This document shows, in pieces, positions 16,617 to 25,399 of a DNA stretch of 64,000 nucleotides. This DNA is from Colimorpha sp045597945. Lineage in GTDB: Bacteria > Bacteroidota > Bacteroidia > Bacteroidales > P3. Position numbers and translations under genes: made by a program. Position 1 is the first letter of the stretch. Each line of letters starts with the position of its first letter. The stretch lies in contig JAZLLD010000084.1 in the NCBI GenBank assembly GCA_045597945.1, positions 1-64,000 of the forward strand, given 5' to 3'. The notes below the pieces were generated by a model. The model ran no database searches, had not been told where the DNA came from, and saw only the letters and a program-made list of their open reading frames with translations.

Positions 16617-17486
16617 TTAATACTCCCACATATCGGAGCAGATATTCATGATTTCTTCCTCGATACGATCAGATTCAATCATGGCATCAATACCAGTAAG
16701 ATACTCATGAATGGCACGATTGTAGACATTGTCGATACGCGTAATGAACGATGTATACATGAACGAGTTGAAAGCATATTCCCAAGTGGGAAGATGCACG
16801 AGATTTTCTTGTGTATAGGCCTCTTTCTTAGCGAAAAGAACACGAACAGGCCAGGAAAGCATGGGAATCCAGAAGAGGGTGTGCGATCCCATGTACTCAG
16901 TCTCGCCATCAATAACTTTGTATTTCTCCTCTATCGGGGCAAGGCCTATCTTGCGCACTTGGACTCCACTGCGGGCACGATCAAAATATACCACTTCCTT
17001 AACCGCATACTGGTAAATATCCTCCGACGAAAAGTGATGTGGCACAAAGACTGTTTCATAATCAGCCTCGCCATAATCATCGTATACTTCCATCTGGACG
17101 GTATCGCTGCGAGTGGCCCTGTCCACAACAAGTTGGGCATCAAGCGGAATCTTCATTTCATCGTCTTCGAAGATTTCAATCTCACCCGCATTGATGGCAT
17201 CCCAGATAACATAGGCTAAATTTTTACGGCCGCGGATTCCTTCGGGCGCAGTGGGGAAATAGAAATACAGGTTTTCTTTCTCTCTTACATCGATTATACG
17301 CCACAGCGTTTTACTCCAATAGACATCAGCTTCCCGCACATAGCCTAAATCCTGAGGTTTTTGCTCCCATGTCATAGTACGCTGATAATAATCAGCCGGC
17401 TGGGTCTCCACATATTGCGCATAGATAGAAGTCATACACAGAAAAATGTATGAGAACAAAGGTAGAATTATTCTAAATACACGCAT
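16617..17486 (-). CDS. gldN: Type IX secretion protein GldN, second copy
   Basis: A 289-residue GldN/PorN-family protein with an N-terminal signal peptide (about 1-23, ending IYAQ). It shares with the upstream gldN the READVYWSKTLWRIID, REKENLYFYFP and C-terminal VYNRAIHEYLTG...MWEY patterns. GldN is a periplasmic partner that forms the outer ring complex with lipoprotein GldK. Flavobacterium johnsoniae also has tandem copies (gldN, gldO). A strong hairpin separates it from the first copy, so it may be expressed at a lower level. Both copies appear intact. Confidence 0.88.
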   Translation of the reverse strand: MRVFRIILPLFSYIFLCMTSIYAQYVETQPADYYQRTMTWEQKPQDLGYVREADVYWSKTLWRIIDVREKENLYFYFPTAPEGIRGRKNLAYVIWDAINAGEIEIFEDDEMKIPLDAQLVVDRATRSDTVQMEVYDDYGEADYETVFVPHHFSSEDIYQYAVKEVVYFDRARSGVQVRKIGLAPIEEKYKVIDGETEYMGSHTLFWIPMLSWPVRVLFAKKEAYTQENLVHLPTWEYAFNSFMYTSFITRIDNVYNRAIHEYLTGIDAMIESDRIEEEIMNICSDMWEY

Positions 17487-17505
17487 TGTAAAAAAGATTA
17501 AATGA

Positions 17506-17545
17506 AAAGAGTTAAGAATAAGATGGGACTTACTCTTAACTCTTT
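17506..17545 (-). terminator. Hairpin between the two gldN genes
   Basis: A perfect 12-bp stem (17506-17517 with 17534-17545; AAAGAGTTAAGA) with further inner pairing, followed on the minus strand by a T-rich tract. It is placed in the 106-base gap after the first gldN stop and could end or attenuate transcription before the second copy. Confidence 0.6.
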
Positions 17546-17592
17546 ACTATTGCGAAATCGAAAATCAATTCAGCATTTTCAGGAACGATAGA

Positions 17593-18498
17593 CTAGTATT
17601 CCCACATATCGGACTCAAGGTCGAAAATACGCTCTTCGATAGTCTCGGATTCGAGCAGAGCATCTTCACCAGTCAGATAGTCATGAATCTCACGATTGTA
17701 GACATTAGTTGCACGGGTAATATAGCTATCGAAGTAACGAGAGATGAAGATCTCATCGTAGCTTCTCTCTACACTGTTATTGTAGATGTCATAAGCGTTA
17801 TGACGTGCAAAAATGTTACGGACACGCATATCGTTCATAGGAATCCAGAAACGAGTGGTAGGATTACACTCCATTTCGCCATCGATTTCCTTGCAGTTCT
17901 CATCAACAAGTGCCAGACCAACAATGCGAACCTTCATGCGGGTATCCTGCTTGTCGGTATACCAGTACTCTTTGATATGAATCTTATAGTAATCATCGGT
18001 GTTGAAACTTTTGTACTTGATAGTGTCGTGACCCTCGTCGATAATCTCACCCCAATCGTCATAGACAGGATCGGTAAGAGTGGTATCGGCTTTATTGAGT
18101 CTTCTGTACATGAAATCCCAGTCAATAGGAGTCTTCAACTCATCGTCCTCGAAGACTTCGAATTCTCCATTGGCAGCATTGCGATAGACAAGATAAGCAA
18201 GGTTGATACGACCCTGATTGTTGAAAAGACTATCTTCGCCCTTGGGGAAATAGAAGAACTGATTGAACTTCTCACGGAAGTCAATAGTACGCCAAATGAC
18301 CTGTTCCCAAACAACATCGCTCTCACGAATGCTAGGATAGGGCATGGCATGCTTGGTGGTATTCAAAGTACGAGAGTAGAAATTACTCAAGTTGTTTTCG
18401 TCATCAGCATTGAGGATGTTCTGTGCCTTGACAGACATACCAGCAAATGTGAGAAGCATGAGGCTGAGGCCAAACAATACTTTTTTCATAATATTCAA
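17593..18498 (-). CDS. gldN: Type IX secretion protein GldN
   Basis: A 301-residue GldN/PorN-family protein with a signal peptide (about 1-25, ending VKAQ). Diagnostic stretches are IRESDVVWEQVIWRTIDFREK, split here as ESDVVWEQVIWR and IDFREKFNQFFYFP, and the C-terminal NREIHDYLTGEDALLE and SDMWEY. It acts in the periplasm with GldK in the ring of the T9SS. The gene starts 9 bases after gldM, the canonical order gldK-L-M-N. Confidence 0.93.
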   Translation of the reverse strand: MNIMKKVLFGLSLMLLTFAGMSVKAQNILNADDENNLSNFYSRTLNTTKHAMPYPSIRESDVVWEQVIWRTIDFREKFNQFFYFPKGEDSLFNNQGRINLAYLVYRNAANGEFEVFEDDELKTPIDWDFMYRRLNKADTTLTDPVYDDWGEIIDEGHDTIKYKSFNTDDYYKIHIKEYWYTDKQDTRMKVRIVGLALVDENCKEIDGEMECNPTTRFWIPMNDMRVRNIFARHNAYDIYNNSVERSYDEIFISRYFDSYITRATNVYNREIHDYLTGEDALLESETIEERIFDLESDMWEY

Positions 18499-18507
18499 TT
18501 TTAATTA

Positions 18508-20202
18508 TTAGCGAGAAATACGATAAGTGGTACTAATATTACGCTTGGAACCATCGGGCATGGACACATCGAGACTGATGGTAATCTTGCAGCCGGGTTT
18601 AGCCTTCTGGATGTAGCTGAGAACGTCAGCACCCCACTGAGGACCACGGTTCTCAAGGTCGGTTGCACCATTAACCTTGGTAATATCGATGGTCTGCTTG
18701 ATAATGGTTGGCGGTTTCATCTTGAACGCGAAATCACTACCAAAGCCTACACGAGGACCTTTCTGGGATTTGAGGTCATCAACAGGAATACTCTTGCCCT
18801 GCTCGTACTTACCAATATAGATTTTAGGATCGGGAAGTGCGCGTGCACGGAATTTGGTCGAACCCATGGGAAGAAGATTCTTACCATCTCTGATAGAAGC
18901 ATTAACCTGAATTTCGCCCTTAGTGACCTTAGGAGTGATGATATAATGACCAGCACCAGCAGAAGGATCAGGAGAAAGGGATGCCTGAGAAGGATCCTGC
19001 AGAGAAACAACCACGTTCTGGGCTGCTGCACCAGGAACAGATATCTTTACAGGATTCTCAATACCAGCATAAACGACATTCATCTGAGTCAACTCGAATA
19101 CGGCCATAGGCTCGGCAACAAAGTAGCTCTGCTTGAAGTCGTAATTCTGAGTGCCGTTATCGTTCTTCACATAGACAGTACCAGTGATGGTCTTAGGACC
19201 AGTTGCATTACAAGTGGTAGTGTAAACAACAGCACCAGAGTCATTGGAAGTCATGCGCTGTCCGCCAACAGTTGCCTCGAACTTGGCCTTAGAGTCATAA
19301 GCACCCACGTTGACAACAAGTTCGTACTTACCACCCTTCAAAATATAAGAGGAGTTAGCGCGAGCGATAACAGCAACTTTATCGAAGGAGAAGTCGTTGG
19401 AACGAACCTGTTTGAAAAGCATGTTAACAGCGTCAAATTCGGCATTCATGACTTCAGCCTTCATACGAGTGAGGGTAATGAGGGCGGCACCAGCAACTGT
19501 GTTGTTGAAGTTGAGCTGCTCCCAAGACATGGGTTTACCTTCTTTATTAAGGGCGAAGCTTTCAACATTCAAACCAAGCTTGACATGGGAAGAGTCTGCA
19601 CCGAGTTTTTCTTTAACAGCCTTTTTGAAAGCAATAATCTTCTGCTTGACTTCAACGGCTGCGCCTTCGGTGGCTTCTTCACCCTCAGCTTTACCAAGGA
19701 AATAGTGAGTACCAGCATGGTTATCGTCCAACTTCTGAATCCAGCTGAAGCCACCGATTTTCAGAGCTTCAGCAATACTATCGAAGTTCTTAGTACCATC
19801 AGGGTTCTTCAAAGGGATGACACGCTTGGAAGGCTTGGCATCTTTATCATTCGGATCAAGGATGCTGATTTCAGCCTTAGAGGCGATTTCGCCAATAAAG
19901 CTATAAGTAATAGTATCAATACTATAAACCAACTCCTGGGACAGTTTCTTAATATCCTGAGCTTGGTCATATTTTTCTCTGACCTTACCAGGATTGTTTT
20001 GGAGAGCGGATTCAAAATTGTCGTAGGTGTCCTCGAGCTTAATGGCCATGTTTTCGTTGGACTTGTTCATGGCATTACCTACGGTCTTGAAGCCCTCAAC
20101 AACTTCTGCTGACACATTAAGTGCCAACATGGCGGTGTACACAAGGTACATCATCTGAATCATTTTTTGTCGCGGGGTTTCCGGACAGTTTGAAGCACTC
20201 AT
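18508..20202 (-). CDS. gldM: Type IX secretion motor protein GldM
   Basis: A 564-residue inner-membrane protein: a short cytoplasmic start (NCPETPRQKMIQMMYLV), one transmembrane helix (about 13-35, MYLVYTAMLALNVSAEVV), then a long periplasmic part with four domains that reaches toward the outer-membrane ring. GldM and GldL form the proton-driven rotary motor of the T9SS. The glutamate in the SAEVVEG stretch following the helix is as in homologues. Length is slightly above the usual 510-520 residues. It lies between gldL and gldN. Confidence 0.95.
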   Translation of the reverse strand: MSASNCPETPRQKMIQMMYLVYTAMLALNVSAEVVEGFKTVGNAMNKSNENMAIKLEDTYDNFESALQNNPGKVREKYDQAQDIKKLSQELVYSIDTITYSFIGEIASKAEISILDPNDKDAKPSKRVIPLKNPDGTKNFDSIAEALKIGGFSWIQKLDDNHAGTHYFLGKAEGEEATEGAAVEVKQKIIAFKKAVKEKLGADSSHVKLGLNVESFALNKEGKPMSWEQLNFNNTVAGAALITLTRMKAEVMNAEFDAVNMLFKQVRSNDFSFDKVAVIARANSSYILKGGKYELVVNVGAYDSKAKFEATVGGQRMTSNDSGAVVYTTTCNATGPKTITGTVYVKNDNGTQNYDFKQSYFVAEPMAVFELTQMNVVYAGIENPVKISVPGAAAQNVVVSLQDPSQASLSPDPSAGAGHYIITPKVTKGEIQVNASIRDGKNLLPMGSTKFRARALPDPKIYIGKYEQGKSIPVDDLKSQKGPRVGFGSDFAFKMKPPTIIKQTIDITKVNGATDLENRGPQWGADVLSYIQKAKPGCKITISLDVSMPDGSKRNISTTYRISR

Positions 20203-20254
20203 ACTTTAGATTTCTAATTAGTAATTATTTACGGTAACTAATAATTGTAGTCTA

Positions 20255-21124
20255 TTAGAGACGGGTCTGCATAGCGGCAAGCATGTTGCCATATACATTA
20301 TTGAGCTCAGCAACCTTGCGGGAGAGAGCGTCGACCTGCTCTTTGTATTTGAGTACTCCGTCAGCGGAATTGGCAAAGTTAACCATCATGGCCTGGATGC
20401 GTTCCTCAACCTCCTTAGTAGCCTCGAGCTGGCTGGTAGAGGTCTGGAGCTGCATCTCATACATAGCATTGACAGAAGCGAGGCTGCCAGCAAGTTTCTT
20501 CATCTCGTCGGCATAAGAAGCATCACCACTGGTGAGAGCCTGAGCGGTCTCCTGATAGATAGTGGTGAGGGCGCTAACGGCTTCGGAAGCATGTTTCATA
20601 TTATCAACAGCCTCAGCAGCGCCATCAAGGCTAGCGACGAACTTATCAGTAGAAGCGGCAGCAGAAGCAATGCCGGTCATACCCTCTGCGCTCTGGGCAA
20701 GGTTTTTCATACCATCGCCGAGGCGCTCGATAAGCTCAGGAGTGATATTTGCCTCTTCAAGCATCTGATCAAGACGCTGGGTAAGAGGATCGTTTGCTAC
20801 AGGAAGTGTATCAGCTTGGTTGGAAACAAGGCTATCAACTTTATTGGTAGCAGTACCTTCTAACATTTCCTCGCCTTCGGGGATACCAGCCAGCTGAGGA
20901 TAAACGAGCGTCCAGTCAAACTCTACGTGGGGAGGTTCGAAAGCGGAAAGGAAGAAGATGATGGTCTCAACACCCATACCGATAATCAGCATGATGGTAC
21001 CACCAGGCCAGTGGTTGATCTTGAACAATGCACCAACGATAACGACAGCTGCACCCCAACCATAAAGCTTGGCCATGAAGTTTTTATATCCTTTACTGCG
21101 TACTAAATTATCTAACCAACTCAT
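20255..21124 (-). CDS. gldL: Type IX secretion motor protein GldL
   Basis: A 289-residue inner-membrane motor subunit. Two transmembrane helices are near residues 20-38 (LYGWGAAVVIVGALFKI) and 43-62 (GGTIMLIIGMGVETIIFFLSAFEP, with the conserved membrane Glu), followed by a cytoplasmic region rich in coiled coil (about 120-289). The GWGAAVVI and KINHWPGG stretches are typical of the family. With GldM it converts the proton gradient into motion that powers the T9SS. Confidence 0.95.
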   Translation of the reverse strand: MSWLDNLVRSKGYKNFMAKLYGWGAAVVIVGALFKINHWPGGTIMLIIGMGVETIIFFLSAFEPPHVEFDWTLVYPQLAGIPEGEEMLEGTATNKVDSLVSNQADTLPVANDPLTQRLDQMLEEANITPELIERLGDGMKNLAQSAEGMTGIASAAASTDKFVASLDGAAEAVDNMKHASEAVSALTTIYQETAQALTSGDASYADEMKKLAGSLASVNAMYEMQLQTSTSQLEATKEVEERIQAMMVNFANSADGVLKYKEQVDALSRKVAELNNVYGNMLAAMQTRL

Positions 21125-21192
21125 AATGTGACTTTTTTAATTGCTTAATTATAAATGTATTTAGTTTGTGAAAAGTGTGCAAATATTAAGAA

Positions 21193-22557
21193 TTAATATA
21201 CGTTAGAAGCTGTCTTGAGGTTATCGCCTTTAACACGACCAAGATAAGGCTGGACACAACGGAAACCAATATAGCACTTGCTGGTATCCTGGAACTCGTA
21301 AGTACGAGTCTGGACTTGGATGTAGTATTTCTGGTCTTTCCAGCTACCACCACGGACAACCTTACGTTTCATGGCCAGAGGATCGCTCTCCTGGGCATTG
21401 TAGTTGTAGTAGGGAGAAAGAGCATTGGCTACGATATATGTGGACTCGTTATAAGCATCGGCACACCACTCGGAAACGTTACCGGCCATATCATACAGAC
21501 CATAATCGTTAGGAGCATAGTGGCCAACAACGAGAGTGCGGACACCACCATCGTCATCATAAGCACCACGGAGGGGCTCATAGTTGGCGAGGAAGCAACC
21601 ATTAGGATTGCGGACATAGGGACCGCCCCAAGGATAGCTCTCAGCAGCAATACCGCCACGAGCAGCGAACTCCCATTCAGCCTCGGTGGGGAGACGGAAG
21701 TCATTCATGTGCTCATAGTTGATGTCGGCGAGATAGTCGTTGAGGAATTTGCTGCGCCAGATGCAGAAAGCCTTAGCCTGAAGCCAGCTGACACCAACAA
21801 CAGGATAGTTGTCATAAGCGGCGGAACAGAAATAGTTGCGGGTGAAGTCATCGTTCATAGAATACGTGTAGTCATGGACCCAGCAGAGAGTGTCGGGGTA
21901 GACATTGACTCTTTCCTTGTGAACGAAGATGGTACGATTGTTCAAACCGCGGGGACGTGCGGTGTAAAGGGTACCGCGATGTTCTTCCTTATTCTGAGCG
22001 CTAGCCTCTTTACGGGAAGCATCGGCGTAGTCAATCCAGAAATACTCATAGTTGAGTTTGGATGCATCGATTTCGCGACGGCCGAAGTATCTGTCTTTTT
22101 CAGCGACATAAAGATCGGTGAGAGCCTCACGAGTGGTGGCATCGTCCCATTTGATCTTAGTCTTGTAGTTTACGTTTGGTGGGTCAAGAGGTTCACCATA
22201 TTCGTTTTCTTCGATGAGGTAACCGTCCATACCATTATCAGCAAGCATCTTACGGACAATAGAATCGGTAACCCAAGCAACGAACTGGCGATACTCATTG
22301 TTGGTGATTTCGGTCTCATCCATGAAGAAGGAGGAAACCTGCATGGTGCGGGGCTGAGATGTAACGCCGTAGGTGTTGTTCTGAACACCAGCGCCCATAC
22401 TGAAATTGCCCTGATTGACGAATACCATACCCTTGAGGTCGATATCCTCAAATTGGTTACGATCCAACACACCGGTCAATTCACCGTTGGAGGATTTCGG
22501 GGAGCAACCGCAGAAGATTACTGCTGAAGCTGCGAGCAAGAAAAATAACTTTTTCAT
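21193..22557 (-). CDS. gldK: Type IX secretion lipoprotein GldK
   Basis: A 454-residue lipoprotein (signal MKKLFFLLAASAVIFCGC) with a formylglycine-generating-enzyme/sulfatase-modifying fold. Markers are FSMGAGVQ, FFMDETEITNNEYRQF, PVVGVSWLQAKAFC, LPTEAEWEFAARGG, YDMAGNVSEW and VVRGGSW. GldK/PorK is a periplasmic lipoprotein under the outer membrane that builds a ring with GldN; it is not known to be an enzyme. It is followed by gldL and preceded by porP, the conserved T9SS order. Confidence 0.95.
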   Translation of the reverse strand: MKKLFFLLAASAVIFCGCSPKSSNGELTGVLDRNQFEDIDLKGMVFVNQGNFSMGAGVQNNTYGVTSQPRTMQVSSFFMDETEITNNEYRQFVAWVTDSIVRKMLADNGMDGYLIEENEYGEPLDPPNVNYKTKIKWDDATTREALTDLYVAEKDRYFGRREIDASKLNYEYFWIDYADASRKEASAQNKEEHRGTLYTARPRGLNNRTIFVHKERVNVYPDTLCWVHDYTYSMNDDFTRNYFCSAAYDNYPVVGVSWLQAKAFCIWRSKFLNDYLADINYEHMNDFRLPTEAEWEFAARGGIAAESYPWGGPYVRNPNGCFLANYEPLRGAYDDDGGVRTLVVGHYAPNDYGLYDMAGNVSEWCADAYNESTYIVANALSPYYNYNAQESDPLAMKRKVVRGGSWKDQKYYIQVQTRTYEFQDTSKCYIGFRCVQPYLGRVKGDNLKTASNVY

Positions 22558-22683
22558 ATTATTACTATTTTTGTTTAATCTAATATATGTGTCCCTCGTT
22601 GCCGAGGCAGATACAAGCAGTACTATTATATTTTATAACGTAACTTTGTGATATTTGTTTCGCTTTTAAATATTTTTATCAGG

Positions 22684-23682
22684 CTATTCAAGCCAGATGG
22701 TGTTGCGATATCTAGTGTCCGGCTTCTTCGGGATAACGGGCTTGAAGCAGAAACGCATATAGAGTTCCAGCGAGCCAAAGCTGCGACCTCCCTTGAAAGG
22801 ACCACCAATAGCACTGGTAGTGATATCATAAGAAACGCCGATACGGAACTTCTTCATGTGAACACCTGCCATGACATAAATAGCATCTTGGACACGATAA
22901 CCCAAGCCGCCCCAAAAAGCATTCTGATAATCAAGCAGGCAGGACAAATCGGCTTGGAAATAACTGAAGTTGGCAGTTTTCAACAAGAAAGAAGGTTTAA
23001 TACGAATCGAAGGAGCATTAGACGGAGTGTAGTCGTAACCGCCCATTGCATACACGGTGCGAGCATTGGTGAAATTAATTTCATCACTATGCGCACCTAG
23101 TATATTCTTTACAGAAAGGCCCAGATAATATCTGCCGGGAACCTGATAATACAGACCAACAGAACCGTCAATCAGCATGGCCGAAGCTTTCTGGCCATTG
23201 ATAAGAGGATCCGATGGATCATTACCATGGAGGTTGCTCAAATCAAAATTATCATTGTGCAGGCTCAATTCTGCACCGGCGGAGAGGTTACCCTCGCCCC
23301 AAAACATTCTGAAAGCGTAGTCAAGAGCGACATCGACATTATCGTGGTAGCCGATGGCATCTTTCACAACAGTCAAACCCAAACCACCATGGAGGAATTT
23401 CACCGGCATATCGAAGGTAAAAAGGTAGTCGGTAGGGGTAGAACCTGCCTCTGATCCGCCAGTGGGAGCATCAAGTTTGAAACCCATCCACTGGTTTCTG
23501 TACATAGCGGTTGCGCAGATAGAGCCAGAGCTGCCAGCATAGCCAGGATTATAAGACATCCTGTTGAACATATACTGAGAGAATTGAGGCTCCTGTTGGG
23601 CCATGGCAACACACGAAAATCCCAACACCATCACTAAAAGTGACAGTTTCTTGCATAGCTTGATTCTCATGTGAACACTCAT
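22684..23682 (-). CDS. porP: PorP/SprF-family type IX secretion outer-membrane protein
   Basis: A 332-residue outer-membrane barrel with a signal peptide ending AMAQ; the mature start EPQFSQYMFNRMSYNPGYAG, split as FSQYMFN and YNPGYAGSSG, is the hallmark of PorP/SprF. A start at the internal ATG (fifth codon) is also possible. Members anchor at the T9SS complex; some help secrete a particular partner protein. As first gene of the gldKLMN operon, it is more likely PorP proper than a cargo-specific SprF. Confidence 0.92.
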   Translation of the reverse strand: MSVHMRIKLCKKLSLLVMVLGFSCVAMAQQEPQFSQYMFNRMSYNPGYAGSSGSICATAMYRNQWMGFKLDAPTGGSEAGSTPTDYLFTFDMPVKFLHGGLGLTVVKDAIGYHDNVDVALDYAFRMFWGEGNLSAGAELSLHNDNFDLSNLHGNDPSDPLINGQKASAMLIDGSVGLYYQVPGRYYLGLSVKNILGAHSDEINFTNARTVYAMGGYDYTPSNAPSIRIKPSFLLKTANFSYFQADLSCLLDYQNAFWGGLGYRVQDAIYVMAGVHMKKFRIGVSYDITTSAIGGPFKGGRSFGSLELYMRFCFKPVIPKKPDTRYRNTIWLE

Positions 23683-23771
23683 TTTAATATCATGTAACTA
23701 TTTAATATTCTACTTAATAAATGCAAACCTCGACACCTCTTCCTTCGAAAAGACTATCCAGATTTAGACTT

Positions 23772-23780
23772 GCAAAGATA
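23772..23780 (-). promoter_or_regulatory. Promoter -7 element of the T9SS operon
   Basis: Reads TATCTTTGC on the minus strand, about 90 bases before porP. It is the only clear promoter word ahead of the porP-gldK-L-M-N run. Confidence 0.6.
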
Positions 23781-23876
23781 ACAATAATTATTTACATTTG
23801 ATGTTTTTTTTTTTATTTTTTTACTTTTTTATTTTTGCAGAGTCCGCAAAACGGCACTTTGACGGGTTTTTGAAGA

Positions 23877-23918
23877 CCCATTGAGAGCCCGCTGTAGGCC
23901 CGCTGCAGACCCGCTTCC
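23877..23918. repeat. 11-bp-period CCCGCTG-type array (site 2)
   Basis: Four degenerate units, CCCATTGAGAG, CCCGCTGTAGG, CCCGCTGCAGA and CCCGCTTCC, start 11 bases apart. It lies directly downstream of the RlpA-like gene (stop at 23929, minus strand). Confidence 0.55.
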
Positions 23919-23928
23919 ACACATACCA

Positions 23929-24810
23929 TCATTGGCCCTGATGGGGGATGACACAAGCCTCAGGGAAGAGGTCAATTATCATCGCCTGGGTTCGCACCAC
24001 GTGACTACGGCTGGCGGCAAGTTCTAGAATGATTGTCACCTCGCGGTTCTGCCTATTCTGCTCAAAGAGGATTTTGTCCTGTAACTCTTTAGGAAGCCTG
24101 CCAACCTCAAGATTTGCAACATTCTGCGACACGACAGTACACAGTTCGATATCATAAAGCGGACCATTGTACACCGGCTTGACAGCAGCTGTATCCACCT
24201 CAGGTTCTGGCGGTTGCAATCCTTCCGCCTTCTGCTCTGGTGGATTGGTTATCAACTTTGACGTGTTAGTCTTTTTTGTCGGAGCTGGTTTGGCTGGGCT
24301 CTTACGCTGCTCCGCGCTGGCAACATCAGATTTGTTGCCTAACGGATAGGGAGATATACGCTTAACCTTGCTTTTGTCGCCGAAAGAGAGATACTCTTCC
24401 CGGGTCATCCAAGTTGTGTCCTGGTTAGCCCAAAGCACATATCCGGTCTCGGGATCGAGCTGCGTCACGTTTACCGTACCCGAACCTCTAATGCCAATCG
24501 AATAAGCCGCAATCTTAGTCATATCCAATATGTTGGACCTTGGGCAACGATCGTTAACCTTTACAACAATTGACAACTCGGTCTTGGGATATTGAACCAG
24601 CAAATAAGTACCAAAAGCATAGGAACGGTGAGCCGCGGTGTACTGATTCTGGCGAAAGACATCACCACTAGAAGTGCGACGACCCACAAATCTATCGGCA
24701 TAATAAGTACCTAACATTGACACACTTGCATGCCGAGTAGACGAATCTTGCGCCACACCATCAGCACCATTCTGGGCCCTACCTTGTAAGACCAGCGGTA
24801 CCATCATCAA
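23929..24810 (-). CDS. RlpA-like double-psi beta-barrel protein
   Basis: A 293-residue (or 300) envelope protein. A double-psi beta-barrel of the RlpA type spans about residues 30-115 (GTYYADRFVGRRTSSGDVF, then VVKVNDRCPRSNILDMT). RlpA proteins bind or cleave peptidoglycan strands; whether this one is catalytic is unclear. A linker rich in Pro/Lys and a C-terminal domain of about 80 residues, perhaps SPOR-like, follow. The only usual start is TTG at 24810, which gives a very short signal sequence; an in-frame ATA at 24829-24831 followed by AAA AAG would give a standard one. It follows kdsC in the same operon. Confidence 0.7.
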   Translation of the reverse strand: MMMVPLVLQGRAQNGADGVAQDSSTRHASVSMLGTYYADRFVGRRTSSGDVFRQNQYTAAHRSYAFGTYLLVQYPKTELSIVVKVNDRCPRSNILDMTKIAAYSIGIRGSGTVNVTQLDPETGYVLWANQDTTWMTREEYLSFGDKSKVKRISPYPLGNKSDVASAEQRKSPAKPAPTKKTNTSKLITNPPEQKAEGLQPPEPEVDTAAVKPVYNGPLYDIELCTVVSQNVANLEVGRLPKELQDKILFEQNRQNREVTIILELAASRSHVVRTQAMIIDLFPEACVIPHQGQ

Positions 24811-24853
24811 TATAAACAGAATCTTTTTTATAACAATTAGTATTTAATGAATA

Positions 24854-25390
24854 TTACCATTTAAGAGCTTCGTGCTTTTCGTTTTCCGGATTGAACCAAT
24901 TGCCATGGAGACGCAATGTTTGTTCAATAATATCGCGAACACAGCCTCTACCACCTGGGAATATGGACACATAGTCGCATATTTCCTTGATTTCCACAGC
25001 CGCATCGGCAGGGCAAGTGGCCACTCCGCAATACGACAGCATTTGGAAATCAGGAATATCGTCACCCATGACAACCACCTGGTTCTCCTTCAATCCATTA
25101 TCTTCGAGAAACTTACGATAGGTCTCAATTTTGTCGTGGCAACCCGTATAGCACTGAGTGACCCCAACAGCATGCATCCGATTGTCGATACTGGCCGAGG
25201 TTGCGCCTGAGATAACCGCAATGATGTAACCTTTCTTAACTGCATACTGCAGAGCAAAACCGTCTTTCACATTTCCACATCTTACAGTCTCATTATCAGC
25301 ATAAGTCCACACACTGCCATCGGTCATCACACCATCAAAATCGAACACAAAGGCCTTAATATCGTGAAGTTTTTCTTTATAATTAATCAT
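24854..25390 (-). CDS. kdsC: 3-deoxy-D-manno-octulosonate 8-phosphate phosphatase
   Basis: A 178-residue HAD-superfamily phosphatase that removes phosphate from KDO-8-phosphate on the way to lipopolysaccharide. Motif I is FVFDFDGVMTDG (nucleophile Asp), motif II is in AVISGATS, and motif III/IV is in QVVVMGDDIPDFQML; there is no cap domain. Length fits KdsC. It lies 9 bases after the deacetylase-like gene. Confidence 0.9.
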   Translation of the reverse strand: MINYKEKLHDIKAFVFDFDGVMTDGSVWTYADNETVRCGNVKDGFALQYAVKKGYIIAVISGATSASIDNRMHAVGVTQCYTGCHDKIETYRKFLEDNGLKENQVVVMGDDIPDFQMLSYCGVATCPADAAVEIKEICDYVSIFPGGRGCVRDIIEQTLRLHGNWFNPENEKHEALKW

Positions 25391-25399
25391 AACAATATA

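Noticed and set aside
18946..22527. Long plus-strand frames opposite gldM, gldL and gldK
   Set aside because: The minus-strand T9SS genes match their families from end to end, and the plus frames have no promoter or domain.
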